Shown here: positions 10,106 to 18,919 of the stretch, in pieces
Position numbering within the stretch: position 1 is the stretch's first letter
Layout: each line of letters begins with the position of its first letter
Source of the DNA: REEB85 sp018971455
Lineage (GTDB): Bacteria; Pseudomonadota; Alphaproteobacteria; Acetobacterales; Acetobacteraceae
Assembly: GCA_028871195.1 (NCBI GenBank)
Contig: JAGWNT010000006.1
Span: forward strand, 1-64,000
DNA length: 64,000 nucleotides
Direction: 5' to 3'
Position numbers and translations under genes: made by a program
The notes under the pieces: generated by a model
Databases searched by the model: none
Seen by the model: only the letters and a program-made list of their open reading frames with translations
What the model was told of the DNA's origin: nothing

Positions 10106-10663
10106 CTAGCGCCCGCCGCCGCGCTGGGCGAGGGCGCGCTGCTCCTTGGCGAGCTTGCGCAGGATCATGTTGCGCTTGAGAACGGAGAGATGGTCGACGA
10201 ACAGCACGCCGTCCAGATGGTCGATCTCGTGCTGCAGGCAGGCCGCCAGCAGCCCGTCCGCCTCGATCTCCCGCCGTGCGCCCTGCTCGTCGAGATGGCG
10301 GATCTTCACCCGCGCCGGCCGCGTCACATCGGCATAATGGCCGGGCAGGGACAGGCAGCCTTCCTCGCGGGTCGCCAGCTCCTCGCTCGCCGCGACGATC
10401 TGCGGGTCGATCAGCACGATCGGCGCGCGCTTGTCGTCCGGCATCAGATCCACCACGGCCAGCCGCAGGCCGACGCCCACCTGCGGCGCCGCCAGCCCGA
10501 TCCCCGGCGCGTGGTACATGGCGGCGAACATGCGCGCGATGAGGTCGCGCACCTCGCCGTCGGCCGCCGAGCCGACGGCGCGCGCGCGGGCGCGCAGCGC
10601 CGGGTGCGGGGCGATCAGGATCGGCATCGTGTCGGTGCGGTCAGCGGCGGTCATGTGCCGCAT
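10106..10663 (-). CDS. def: Peptide deformylase
   Basis: Removes the formyl group from nascent N-terminal methionine. All three metal motifs are present: [10 protein letters not shown] (54-63), EGCLSLPG (101-108, Cys103) and QHEIDH (144-149, His145/Glu146/His149). I chose the ATG giving MRHMTAAD because GGGCGGA lies 6 nt upstream of it; the ATG three codons later (10654) is an alternative. An earlier ATG at 10708 would add 15 residues unlike the family. First gene of def-fmt-truA. Confidence 0.95.
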   Translation of the reverse strand: MRHMTAADRTDTMPILIAPHPALRARARAVGSAADGEVRDLIARMFAAMYHAPGIGLAAPQVGVGLRLAVVDLMPDDKRAPIVLIDPQIVAASEELATREEGCLSLPGHYADVTRPARVKIRHLDEQGARREIEADGLLAACLQHEIDHLDGVLFVDHLSVLKRNMILRKLAKEQRALAQRGGGR

Positions 10664-10773
10664 GTAGCTTCCGCCCACCCCTCTTGCAACCGCCCGCCGG
10701 ATCGCCAAGATAGCGCATCAGGGCTGCCGTAACGGGGTCCGAACCCGCTTCGCTCGCAGGAGGAGGCTCGCCG

Positions 10774-11262
10774 ATGTCCACCCGGATGTTCACCTCGCCG
10801 CTGTTTCTCGGCTTCGATCATCTCGAACAGATGCTCGAGCGCGCGGCCAAGACCTCGTCCGACGGCTACCCGCCCTACAACATCGAACAGACCGCGCCGA
10901 CCGGGCTGCGCATCACGCTGGCCGTCGCCGGCTTCAGCATGGATGACCTGCAGATCACCCAGGAAGACAACCAGCTGGTGATCCGCGGCCGCCAGACCGA
11001 TGACAGCCAGGGCCGCGTGTTCATCCATCGCGGCATCGCCGCCCGCCAGTTCCAGCGCGCCTTCGTGATGGCCGAGGGGATCGAGGTGCGCGGTGCCTGG
11101 CTCGACAGCGGGCTGCTGCATATCGACCTGGTGCGCCCGCAGCCGGAAAGCCGGGTCAAGACCATTCGCATCACCAATCCCGCCGCCTCGGCGGGAGACG
11201 GGGCCGTCCGCGCGCGGATCATCGATCGCGCCACCCGGCCGCCTGAAGGAGACCCATCATGA
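10774..11262 (+). CDS. Hsp20 family small heat shock protein
   Basis: Holdase chaperone of 162 residues, IbpA-like. The alpha-crystallin domain spans about residues 35-130 and includes PYNIEQTAPTGLRITLAVAG, the DNQLVIRGRQ strand and FQRAFVMAEGIEVRGAWLDSG. A C-terminal I-R-I type motif (IRITN) follows. GGAGGAGG lies just before the start. Its stop overlaps the start of a DUF1150 gene (ATGA), the usual alphaproteobacterial pairing. No clear sigma-32 promoter was identified in the 110 bp upstream. Confidence 0.93.
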   Translation: MSTRMFTSPLFLGFDHLEQMLERAAKTSSDGYPPYNIEQTAPTGLRITLAVAGFSMDDLQITQEDNQLVIRGRQTDDSQGRVFIHRGIAARQFQRAFVMAEGIEVRGAWLDSGLLHIDLVRPQPESRVKTIRITNPAASAGDGAVRARIIDRATRPPEGDPS

Positions 11263-11468
11263 ATTTCGACATCCACAGACTCTCCGCGGCCGACCTGGCC
11301 CGGCTGGGCGTCTCGCAGATCGCCTACATCAAGCCGGTGACGGTGAACGGCACCCAGGCCTACGCCATCCACGCCGCCGACGGCACGCCGATGGCCGTGA
11401 CCGAGACGCGCGAAGTGGCGCTGGCCGCCATCGTCCAGCACGAGATGCTGCCGACGCTGGTGCATTGA
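11259..11468 (+). CDS. DUF1150 family protein
   Basis: Small protein of 69 residues matching the DUF1150 family: LGVSQIAYIKPV near the N-terminus and AIHAADGTPMAV in the middle. It is translationally coupled to the small heat shock protein gene by a 4-bp overlap, as in many alphaproteobacteria. Function is unknown; a role with the chaperone is suggested only by the constant gene pairing. Confidence 0.9.
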   Translation: MNFDIHRLSAADLARLGVSQIAYIKPVTVNGTQAYAIHAADGTPMAVTETREVALAAIVQHEMLPTLVH

Positions 11469-11507
11469 CCAGGCCGCCGCGTTGAGGAAAGCCCGCCCGG
11501 CGTGAGA

Positions 11508-11539
11508 CCCGCCGCCACCCGGCGCGGCCGGGCGGCGGG
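11508..11539. terminator. GC-rich hairpin between convergent genes
   Basis: CCCGCCGCC at 11508-11516 can pair with GGCGGCGGG at 11531-11539; an alternative inner stem CCCGGC/GCCGGG also forms. It lies between the convergent ends of the DUF1150 gene and hpf and could end transcription from both sides. There is no T-run, so this is a candidate only. Confidence 0.35.
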
Positions 11540-11577
11540 CGGGTCAGGCGGCGGGCAGATCAGACCGAGGCGACAGA

Positions 11578-12165
11578 TCAGGCCGAAGCGACGGGGTCGA
11601 TCCAGCCGATATGCCCGTCCGCCCGGCGATAGACGACATTGAACTCGCCGGTGGCGCTGTTGCGGAACATCAGCACCGGCTGGTCGGCCAGATCCATGCG
11701 CATCACCGCATCGCTCACCGACAGGCGGGCGATTTCGGTGGGCGCCTCGGCGACCACGGTGGCATAGGTCGCCGCCTGCGCCGTTCCGCCGCCGCCGGCG
11801 GGCTCCTCCTCCACCTGGCGCAGCGTGTACTGCCGCCCGGTTTCCGACGCCTCGCCGCGCGGCTGGTCGCGGGCATGCTCGTTGACCCGCCGGCGATAGC
11901 GGCGCAACCGCTTGGCGATGTGTTCGGCGGCGTCGTCGAAGGCGCTGTTGGCATCGGCCGCTTCACCCTCGCCGCGCAGGGTCAGGCCGCGGCCGGCATG
12001 CACGTTGATGTCACAGGTGAAGAAGCTGCGCGCGCGGCTGAACGTGACCTGCGCTTCCAGGGCATGGTCGAAATACTTGCCGGCAATAAGGTCCAGCTGC
12101 TGACCGACGCGCGTGCGCAGCGCGTCCGACAGCTCGACCTGCTTACCCGAGACCGTGATCTGCAT
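11578..12165 (-). CDS. hpf: Ribosome hibernation-promoting factor (long form)
   Basis: Binds 30S subunits and drives formation of inactive 100S dimers in stationary phase. The 195 residues contain an N-terminal S30AE domain (MQITVSGKQVELSDALR... through about residue 105) and a C-terminal dimerisation domain (about 135-190) with MRMDLADQPVLMFRNSATG and VYRRADGHIGWIDP. The two-domain arrangement is the long form. It sits 42 bp downstream of rpoN, the common rpoN-hpf arrangement of proteobacteria. Confidence 0.95.
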   Translation of the reverse strand: MQITVSGKQVELSDALRTRVGQQLDLIAGKYFDHALEAQVTFSRARSFFTCDINVHAGRGLTLRGEGEAADANSAFDDAAEHIAKRLRRYRRRVNEHARDQPRGEASETGRQYTLRQVEEEPAGGGGTAQAATYATVVAEAPTEIARLSVSDAVMRMDLADQPVLMFRNSATGEFNVVYRRADGHIGWIDPVASA

Positions 12166-12207
12166 AGGCTTTTCCTCAACCCCGTGTTCGGGACCGCCTG
12201 CCGGAGG

Positions 12208-13692
12208 TCAGGCCGGCACGGCCTTCTCCCGTTTGCGCTGCACCGAGCTTGGGATGCGCAGCGCTTCTCGGTATTTGGCCACGGTCCGGCGTGCGATGTC
12301 CACGCCTTCTCGTCGCAAACCGGCGACGATCGCATCGTCGCTGAGAATTTCATCGAGTGTCTCGGCCTGCACCATGCGCAGGATGCGGTGGCGCACCGCC
12401 TCGGCGCTGTGCGTTTCGCCCGAGGTGCCGGCGAGTGCCGTGGTGAAGAAATACTTCAACTCGAAAATACCGCGCGGGGTGGCGATGTATTTGTTCGCCG
12501 TCACGCGGCTCACCGTGCTCTCGTGCAGCTCCACCGAGGCCGCGATGTCGCGCAGGATCAGCGGCCGCAGGCCGGAGATGCCGCGGCGGAAGAAGGCGTC
12601 CTGCTGGCTGACGATCTCGCCGGTCACCTTCAGGATCGTCTGCGCGCGCTGCTGGAGCGATTTCACCAGCCATGTCGCCGTCTGCAATTTCTCGGCGAGA
12701 AACAATTTCTCCTCGCGCGAGGCGGATGGGCGGATGCGCGCGGAGAAGCTCTGGTTCACCAGCACCCGCGGCAGCGTCTCGGGATTGAGTTCGAGCAGCC
12801 AGCCGCCATCCGGCGCCGCGCGCATCAGCACGTCCGGCACCACGGTCTGCGGCGGCGTCGCATCCCAGTCGGCGCCCGGCTTGGGGTCGAGCCGCCGCAG
12901 CTCGGCGATCATGTCGGCGAGATCCTCGCCATCCACGCCGCAGATCTCCATCAGCGTCCGGTGGTCCCGCCGCGCCAGCAGGTCGAGATGGTCGAGCAGG
13001 GCGGCCATCGCCGGGTCGAGCCGGTTCTTCTCGGCCAGCTGCACGGCGAGGCACTCGCGCAGGTCGTGGGCGAACATGCCGGTGGGGTCGAAGCGCATCA
13101 TCCGCTGCCGCACCGCCTCGACGCGCGCGACATCGGTGCCCAGGGCCGCGGCCAGCCCCTCGGCGCTGATCGACAGCCGCCCGGAAGGTTCCAGCAGCGC
13201 GATCAGCGCGGCCCCGATCATCCGCTCGCCGGGGTCGTGGAACGACAGCCGCACCTGCTCGCCGAGGTGCTCGCGCAAGGTCGCCGCCGCCTCGGCGAAT
13301 TCATCGATGCCGCGCTCCTCGCCCTCGAAGCCCTGGCCCGCGCCACCCCGCGCGCCGTCCGAGGCGCTGCCCGGGTCGTAGGTCTCGGCATAGTCGGGCG
13401 TGTCGAGCGGGGCGGCGGCCTCGCTCGGCAGCACCTCCGAGCGCACGGACTCCGCCAGGTCCGGGGTCTCGGCCGGGTCGGCCAGCGGGCGCTGGTCCGG
13501 GGCCGGGCGCTCCGGCGCGCCGCCATCCAGCCCCTCGTCCCGCTCGAGCAGCGGGTTGCGTTCCAGCTCCTCCTCCACGAAGGCCGCGGCCTCGATATTG
13601 GAGAATTGCAGCAGTTTGATCGCCTGCCGCAGCTGCGGCGTCATCACCAGCGACTGCGATTGGCGAAGATCGAGACGAGGACCTAACGCCAT
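12208..13692 (-). CDS. rpoN: RNA polymerase sigma-54 factor
   Basis: Sigma-54, 494 residues. Region I is LRQSQSLVMTPQLRQAIKLL. An acidic region II follows (about 60-130), then the core-binding and DNA-binding regions. The C-terminal RpoN box is RRTVAKYREA (about 467-477). The start MALGPRLDLRQSQ was chosen by homology; upstream in-frame ATGs give unrelated sequence. Sigma-54 recognises -24/-12 promoters and needs an NtrC-type activator. One such activator is encoded at 50451-52055, and -24/-12 promoter sequences are seen near it. Confidence 0.96.
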   Translation of the reverse strand: MALGPRLDLRQSQSLVMTPQLRQAIKLLQFSNIEAAAFVEEELERNPLLERDEGLDGGAPERPAPDQRPLADPAETPDLAESVRSEVLPSEAAAPLDTPDYAETYDPGSASDGARGGAGQGFEGEERGIDEFAEAAATLREHLGEQVRLSFHDPGERMIGAALIALLEPSGRLSISAEGLAAALGTDVARVEAVRQRMMRFDPTGMFAHDLRECLAVQLAEKNRLDPAMAALLDHLDLLARRDHRTLMEICGVDGEDLADMIAELRRLDPKPGADWDATPPQTVVPDVLMRAAPDGGWLLELNPETLPRVLVNQSFSARIRPSASREEKLFLAEKLQTATWLVKSLQQRAQTILKVTGEIVSQQDAFFRRGISGLRPLILRDIAASVELHESTVSRVTANKYIATPRGIFELKYFFTTALAGTSGETHSAEAVRHRILRMVQAETLDEILSDDAIVAGLRREGVDIARRTVAKYREALRIPSSVQRKREKAVPA

Positions 13693-13870
13693 GATGGGAC
13701 TATTCTCTACACCCGACAGCGCGGGAAACCGGCCACACCCGGCCGGCCCGCCCGTTGCACCGCAGTGCAGCAAGGAACGGTCGGCCTGGCAAGCAAGAAT
13801 CGTGCTGTCGCGGAGTCATGCCGCCACGATAGCCGGCCGAATCTGAAATTCGCGTTACGAAACAGCCGGT

Positions 13871-14734
13871 TCAGCCGCCCTTGACGCCACCCGCGGTCAG
13901 CCCGGCGACGATCTCCTTCTGCATCAGCAGCGTCAGCAGCAGGACGGGTGCGGTCACCACCAGGGCGGCCGCCGCCAGCGGGCCCCAGCTGATCTGCTCG
14001 AAGGTCAGCACGTTGTAGACCGCCACCGGCAGGGTGCGCGTGGTGCGCCCGGCCAGCACGATGCCGAACAGGAAGTTGTTCCAGCTGAAGATGAAGGCCA
14101 GGATCGTCGCCACCGTGATGCCCGGCCGCGCCAGCGGCAGGGCGACGTGCCGGAAGGCCTGCCAGATGGTCGCGCCATCGACCAGCGCCGCCTCCTCGAG
14201 CTCGCCCGGCAGCCCCTCGAAGAAGCCGATCATGATCCACACCACCAGAGGCACCGTGATCACCAGATGGGTGATGACGAGCGGCGTCAGCGTGCCCAGC
14301 ATGCCGAACCACTGGAACATCAGGAAGAGCGGGATGATGAAGGACAGGCCCGGCGTGATGCGCGCGATCAGGATCAGCGCCGCCGCCCGCATCGCCTTCG
14401 CCTTGGCAATGCCGTAGCCGGCCGGCACGCCGATCACCAGGGCCGCGGCGGTGGCCGAGAAGGACACCACCACGGAGTTGATGGTGTACGACAGGAAATC
14501 ATTCTCGGCGAAGACCTTGACGAAATTGGCAAAGGTCGGCCCGTGCGGGATGAACACCGGCGGGAACGCCATGTTGTCCACCTCGTTCTTCAACGCCAGC
14601 GACAGCATCCACAGGAACACGAAGGCCGCCGGCGAGATCAGCACGAGCACCGAGGCGTAGAGCCCCACCCGCCCGGCCAGCCGCCGCAGCCGGCCCGGCC
14701 GCGTGCCCCGCCCGGGCGTCACCGCGGCGCTCAT
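13871..14734 (-). CDS. Carbohydrate-type ABC transporter permease (MalG/UgpE-like)
   Basis: Inner-membrane permease of 287 residues, BPD_transp_1 family. The EAA loop that docks the ATPase is visible as EEAALVDGATIWQAFRHVAL. About six membrane segments are present. The ATG at 14734 overlaps the upstream permease stop as ATGA and has GGGAGA 7 nt before it; an ATG two codons earlier has poorer spacing. It is the last gene of a three-gene operon (binding protein, two permeases). No ATPase gene follows: the next gene is rpoN. Confidence 0.9.
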   Translation of the reverse strand: MSAAVTPGRGTRPGRLRRLAGRVGLYASVLVLISPAAFVFLWMLSLALKNEVDNMAFPPVFIPHGPTFANFVKVFAENDFLSYTINSVVVSFSATAAALVIGVPAGYGIAKAKAMRAAALILIARITPGLSFIIPLFLMFQWFGMLGTLTPLVITHLVITVPLVVWIMIGFFEGLPGELEEAALVDGATIWQAFRHVALPLARPGITVATILAFIFSWNNFLFGIVLAGRTTRTLPVAVYNVLTFEQISWGPLAAAALVVTAPVLLLTLLMQKEIVAGLTAGGVKGG

Positions 14735-15636
14735 TGCCATTTCTCCCGCTGGCGCAGCTTCAGCATCACCAGGCTGATCACCACGATCAGCGCGAAGAAC
14801 ACCAGCGTCACCGCGCTGGCATAGCCCAGCTTGTAGTAGGCGAAGGCCTCCTGGTACAGGAAGATGTTCATCGTCTCGCTCGCCGTGCCGGGCCCGCCCT
14901 GGGTGATGACGTAGATCACGTCGAAGGATTTCAGCGCATCGATGGTGCGGATCACGGCGGCGACGATGATGAACGGCCACAGCAGCGGCAGGGTGATGTG
15001 GCGAAAGCTCTGCCAGCCGCTCGCCCCGTCGATGCGCGCCGCCTCATAGGGGTCCTGCGGCAGGCTCGCCAGCCCGCCGAGCACGATCAGCATCACCAGC
15101 GGCGTCCACTGCCAGGTCTCCACCATCGCCAGCGTCGGGATCACCGTGTTGGCCGCATAGGTCCAGGTCGATGGCGGCAGGCCCAGCGAGGTCAGGATGT
15201 AGTTCAGCACGCCGAGCTGGGGATGGAACATCATCGACCACACCAGCGCGATCGCCACCGGCGTCGCCATCATCGGCAGGATGAAGATGGTGCGCGCCAC
15301 GCCGCGCAGCGGAAAGCGCTGGTTGAAGCACACCGCCGCCGCCACCCCGAGGATCAGCGGCGCGCCCACCGACAGCACCGAGAAATACAGCGTCCGCAGC
15401 ACCGCCCAGCCGAACCGCGTATCGCTCAGCAGGGTGGCGTAGTTGGACAGCCCGACCCAGGACAGCCCATGGGACGGGTCCCATTCATGCAGCGACATGA
15501 ACACGGTGAAGAGCCAGGGAAAGATGATCACCGCGACCACGACGACCGCGGCCGGAACGGCAAATACCCAGTAGCGGCGGGCATAATTCGCCCGCCGCCG
15601 CGCCAGGCCCACCGCCGCCGCGGTCGTCGCACTCAT
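14731..15636 (-). CDS. Carbohydrate-type ABC transporter permease (MalF/UgpA-like)
   Basis: Permease of 301 residues, BPD_transp_1 family, with about six membrane segments. The EAA loop is EAARIDGASGWQSFRHITLP, and the segment IDALKSFDVIYVITQGGPG is typical of sugar permeases. It starts 15 bp after the binding-protein stop and is coupled by a 4-bp overlap to the second permease. The substrate is likely a sugar, polyol or glycerol phosphate. Confidence 0.9.
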   Translation of the reverse strand: MSATTAAAVGLARRRANYARRYWVFAVPAAVVVVAVIIFPWLFTVFMSLHEWDPSHGLSWVGLSNYATLLSDTRFGWAVLRTLYFSVLSVGAPLILGVAAAVCFNQRFPLRGVARTIFILPMMATPVAIALVWSMMFHPQLGVLNYILTSLGLPPSTWTYAANTVIPTLAMVETWQWTPLVMLIVLGGLASLPQDPYEAARIDGASGWQSFRHITLPLLWPFIIVAAVIRTIDALKSFDVIYVITQGGPGTASETMNIFLYQEAFAYYKLGYASAVTLVFFALIVVISLVMLKLRQREKWQ

Positions 15637-15651
15637 GCCGGGCCGTCCCGC

Positions 15652-16974
15652 TCAGCCGGCGTTGGACTTGTCGAGGATCGGCTGGAACTCCGCCGTCGCC
15701 CGCTTCATCTCCTTGGCCGGATCGGCGCCGCTGATCATGTTGGTCAGCGCCACGCCGAAGGTGTCGCGGAACTCGGTCACGGGAATGATCTCCGGCAGGC
15801 CGGGGGCGGAGATCTTCTGGCTGTCCATCACCGCCTGCAGCCATTCCTTGCCGAACTTGTTGTCCTTCACCACGTTCGGGTCCGTATAGACGCTGAGCCG
15901 CGCCGGCGTGCCCGAGCCGGTGCGCAGGATCTCGCCCATGATTTTCTTGCTCGTCGCCCACTGGCAGTAAAGATAGGCCGCGCCCTTCTTCTTGCTCGAG
16001 GCCGGAATGCCCATGCTGTCAACGAAGCTCGCCGAATGCTGCGCCTTCGGGCCCTTCGGCACCACGGCGAAGCCGACATCATGGACGATCTTGGACGCCT
16101 TCGGGTCGATAAGCGGGGCGGAGAAGCCGACGCCGTCGAGCCACATGCCGATCTTGCCCTGCGCGAAGCTGGTCTGGCACTCGTTCCAGTTGAAGCCGAT
16201 GCTGCCCGGCGGGGCGCATTCGCGCATCGTCTTGGCATAGAAATCGGCCGCCCAGATCGCCTCCGGCGTATCGGTCAGCAGCTTCTTGCCATCCGGCGTC
16301 ACCGTCAGCTGGTCCTGGCCGAGCAGCCAGCTGGTGTACACCGGCAGGTTGGCGTTCTTCAGCCCGCGCCCGACGAAGCCGTACGTGCCGGTCTTCTTGT
16401 CGGTCAGGTGGCGCGCCGTGGTCAGCAGCTCGTCCATGCTGGATGGGTAGGCGAGGCCGGCCGCCTTGAAGATCGCCTTGTTCCAGAAGATGATCCACAG
16501 ATCCGGGTTGAGCGGCAGCGAATCCATCCGCCCGTCCGCCTGCGTCGCCGTCTTCACCGCGCCCGCGCCGATATCGGCAAAATCATAATCCGGCGCCGTC
16601 AGCTGCGGATTGGCCAGATAGGGGCGCATATCCTCCAGCCAGTGCGCGCTGCCGAACAGGCGCTTGGAGACATGCAGCGACACCATCAGCACGTCGAAGC
16701 TCGGGTGCCCCGAAGCCATCTCGAGCGCCGCCTTGGGGCGCTGCTGCTGCTCGGGAATCTGTTCCGACCCGACACTGATGCCGGTCATCGCCTCGAACTC
16801 TTTCTGGTGCTTCTGCAAGACGTCGCTGCGCGGGTTCTTGGTCAGGCTGACCTCGATATGCTGCCCCTTGAACTGCTTCCAGTCGAAGCTCGACGCGGCG
16901 TTGGCGCGGCTGACGATGGCCGGCATGGCGAGCAATCCGGCAGATCCCTGCAGGATGGTGCGGCGGCGGATCAT
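15652..16974 (-). CDS. Carbohydrate-type ABC transporter substrate-binding protein
   Basis: Extracellular solute-binding protein family 1, 440 residues. The start MIRRRTILQGSAG has GAGGA about 8 nt upstream; an in-frame ATG five codons earlier lies over that ribosome-binding site. The N-terminus is a twin-arginine-type signal ending near SRANA. The mature protein begins FDWKQFKGQHIEV and has the family segment GMWLDGVGFSAPLI. It heads the operon with the two permeases. The substrate cannot be named from sequence. Confidence 0.88.
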   Translation of the reverse strand: MIRRRTILQGSAGLLAMPAIVSRANAASSFDWKQFKGQHIEVSLTKNPRSDVLQKHQKEFEAMTGISVGSEQIPEQQQRPKAALEMASGHPSFDVLMVSLHVSKRLFGSAHWLEDMRPYLANPQLTAPDYDFADIGAGAVKTATQADGRMDSLPLNPDLWIIFWNKAIFKAAGLAYPSSMDELLTTARHLTDKKTGTYGFVGRGLKNANLPVYTSWLLGQDQLTVTPDGKKLLTDTPEAIWAADFYAKTMRECAPPGSIGFNWNECQTSFAQGKIGMWLDGVGFSAPLIDPKASKIVHDVGFAVVPKGPKAQHSASFVDSMGIPASSKKKGAAYLYCQWATSKKIMGEILRTGSGTPARLSVYTDPNVVKDNKFGKEWLQAVMDSQKISAPGLPEIIPVTEFRDTFGVALTNMISGADPAKEMKRATAEFQPILDKSNAG

Positions 16975-17011
16975 GGTGGGTTTCCTCATGCGGTTTGTTG
17001 TCCAGGCGCCA

Positions 17012-17032
17012 GCCCAGGAAAATCGCCTGGGC
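17012..17032. promoter_or_regulatory. Perfect inverted repeat upstream of the sugar ABC operon
   Basis: GCCCAGG-N7-CCTGGGC, a 7-7-7 inverted repeat, lies 38 bp upstream of the binding-protein start and about 105 bp after the stop of the glycosyltransferase gene on the same strand. It could be an operator for a LacI-type repressor or a terminator hairpin of the upstream gene. No T-run follows, which favours the operator, but neither is shown. Confidence 0.4.
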
Positions 17033-17137
17033 CGGGGCAGGATTGTTGGGCGGATCGTCAGCCTATCGCCGGCTCCGCCACCGCGCAATGCACCTTGGCC
17101 GCCTCATGTCGTTGTTGTCCCGCCCGCGGTTGCGCCT

Positions 17138-18670
17138 CTACCAGCGCAGCACGAGCAGCCCGTCATAGGCGCGCTCGGCGCGCGGCGGCACGCGCGCGAT
17201 CAGCCCGGCGGCGAAGCGCCGGTCGCCATCGTCCAGCGCCAGCACCACGCCATGCCCGGCGCGGATGCGCGCCACCAGCGCGTCGGTGGACAGTGTCTGG
17301 AAGGGCAGGGCGGCCCGCGCCACCAGGTCGCCGGAGGTGCCGACCGGCTCCGGCCGCGGCATCCACAGCCCCACCGGCCGGCGCACCGTGCCGCCCGCGT
17401 AGAAGGCGAACCCGAGCACCCCGGCATGCGGCCCGGCCACCGCCATGGCGCCCGAGTCCCGGGTCAGATCATGATCGCGCGCGAATCCGCGCCAGTCCGG
17501 CTTGTGCTGGCTTGGCAGGAAGACGTTGTTGCACAGCCCGATGGCGATGCCCGCAGCCAGCACGCCGGCCAGGCCGTGGCGCAGCCAGGGGCGGATGGCC
17601 GGCGCATCCAGGATCAGCGCCGCCGCCACCGCCAGCGGCACCTGCATCCACAACACGATGCGCGGCTCCAGGATCGGCCGCGCCACACTGATGAGGGCGG
17701 CAAGGGCGAGGAACAACAGGGGAAAGACGATCAGCAGGCGAAACGCGGCCGACCCGCCCATCGCCCGCGGCGCCAGCAGCAGCAGCAGCACCACGCCGCC
17801 GAGCGACAGCAGCAATTCCAGGCCGAGCCAGGCCGCCGAGAGGGACGGCCCGAGATCGCCGCGAAGGAGCGGCCCGACGATGAGGTCCCGGCACACCATC
17901 AGCACGGTGGTCGCGCCGAAGGGTGGCATCCAGGCAATGTCCGGCGAGCCCAGCTGCATCGCCATGCCGGCCGCCACCGGGGCCGCCAGCAGGCAGGCCA
18001 GCAGGCTCGCGCCGATGAACGGCCAGACGCGCTCGCGCCGGCCGAGGATCAGGCTTGCCAGCACGCACAGCCCGAGGGCGGCGAGAATGATCGCCGCGGT
18101 GGCATGGCTCCACAACAGCAGCACGGCCCCGACCGTGTAGGCCGCCAGCCCCCGCCGCCAGCCCGCATCCTCGCCCAGCAGCCGCACCGCGCCGAGCAGG
18201 GTGAAGGCCACCAGCCCGGGCAGGAACGCATAGACCCGCGCCTCCTGCGCGGCGGCGATCTGCATCGGCGCCAGCGCCACGAGCAGCGCGGCGATCAGCC
18301 CGCCGCGTGCCCCGGCGAGCACCGCGCCAAGCCGATAGACCAGCCCGATCGCCGCCAGCGAGGCCAGCGCCGACAGGCTGCGCGTGGCGACCTCCGAGGG
18401 GCCGAAGAGGCCGGCCCACAGCTTCAGCAGCACGAAATGCAGCGGCGGATTGGTCTCGACGAACAGACCATGGCCGAGCAGGAAGGCGAGGGGATTGCGG
18501 ATCCAGAACAGCGTGAATAATTCGTTACGCCAGTAGCTGTCATGGCCGATATGGTAGAGGCGCAGCGCCGCGCCGAGCAGCATGATGGCACCGAGCAGCG
18601 TGGCCGGGCCAACACGCGGGCGCGTGCGCGCCCGCGCCGCCGGTCCCGCCGCCTCCACCCAAGCGGACAT
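17138..18670 (-). CDS. GT39/ArnT-like membrane glycosyltransferase
   Basis: Polytopic protein of 510 residues with about ten hydrophobic segments, of the GT-C (PMT_2/ArnT-like) type that uses polyprenyl-phosphate sugars on the periplasmic side. The first periplasmic loop has IGHDSYWRNELFTLFW followed by NPPLHFVLLKLW. Most relatives have an Asp-Glu pair at this loop, but here it is Asn-Glu. The start MSAWVEAA has a strong ribosome-binding site, AAGGAGA, about 6 nt upstream; longer frames are not supported. Acceptor and donor are unknown. Confidence 0.8.
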   Translation of the reverse strand: MSAWVEAAGPAARARTRPRVGPATLLGAIMLLGAALRLYHIGHDSYWRNELFTLFWIRNPLAFLLGHGLFVETNPPLHFVLLKLWAGLFGPSEVATRSLSALASLAAIGLVYRLGAVLAGARGGLIAALLVALAPMQIAAAQEARVYAFLPGLVAFTLLGAVRLLGEDAGWRRGLAAYTVGAVLLLWSHATAAIILAALGLCVLASLILGRRERVWPFIGASLLACLLAAPVAAGMAMQLGSPDIAWMPPFGATTVLMVCRDLIVGPLLRGDLGPSLSAAWLGLELLLSLGGVVLLLLLAPRAMGGSAAFRLLIVFPLLFLALAALISVARPILEPRIVLWMQVPLAVAAALILDAPAIRPWLRHGLAGVLAAGIAIGLCNNVFLPSQHKPDWRGFARDHDLTRDSGAMAVAGPHAGVLGFAFYAGGTVRRPVGLWMPRPEPVGTSGDLVARAALPFQTLSTDALVARIRAGHGVVLALDDGDRRFAAGLIARVPPRAERAYDGLLVLRW

Positions 18671-18725
18671 GCCATCTCTCCTTCGCACGAGGGCGAAAAG
18701 CAGCTCTTCGCCGCTTAGAAACATG

Positions 18726-18740
18726 GCATATGTTAAGCCA
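18726..18740 (-). promoter_or_regulatory. Possible sigma-54 promoter of the glycosyltransferase gene
   Basis: On the minus strand TGGC-N7-ATGC with GG-N10-GC spacing lies 55 bp before the glycosyltransferase start. It has one mismatch to the -12 TTGC. There is no TCGCA-N3-TGCGA palindrome beside it, unlike the three promoters at 47-52 kb, and in a GC-rich genome such matches arise by chance. Confidence 0.25.
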
Positions 18741-18919
18741 ATGTTTGGAAACCGATGGGGCGCGGCCGGCCGGCCGGGCAGGGCTGTGCCCGGCGCATCC
18801 CGGCATTGCAGGGGGACGGGTGAACCGAACCTTTCCTGACATTTCCCGACACCACTTGAACGCAAAGGCATGGCTTAACGAGAGATGAAGAACGGCTCAT
18901 CTCCTCGGAGTTTCCAGTC

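Noticed and set aside
10680..10773. Sigma-32 heat-shock promoter upstream of the Hsp20 gene
   Set aside because: A CTTGCAA is present but no matching -10 element at the right distance was found.
18733..18889. CtrA-like TTAA sites upstream of the CtrA-like gene (autoregulation)
   Set aside because: Only half matches are seen: TTAA-N7-TTTG at 18733 and TTAA-N7-TGAA at 18875.
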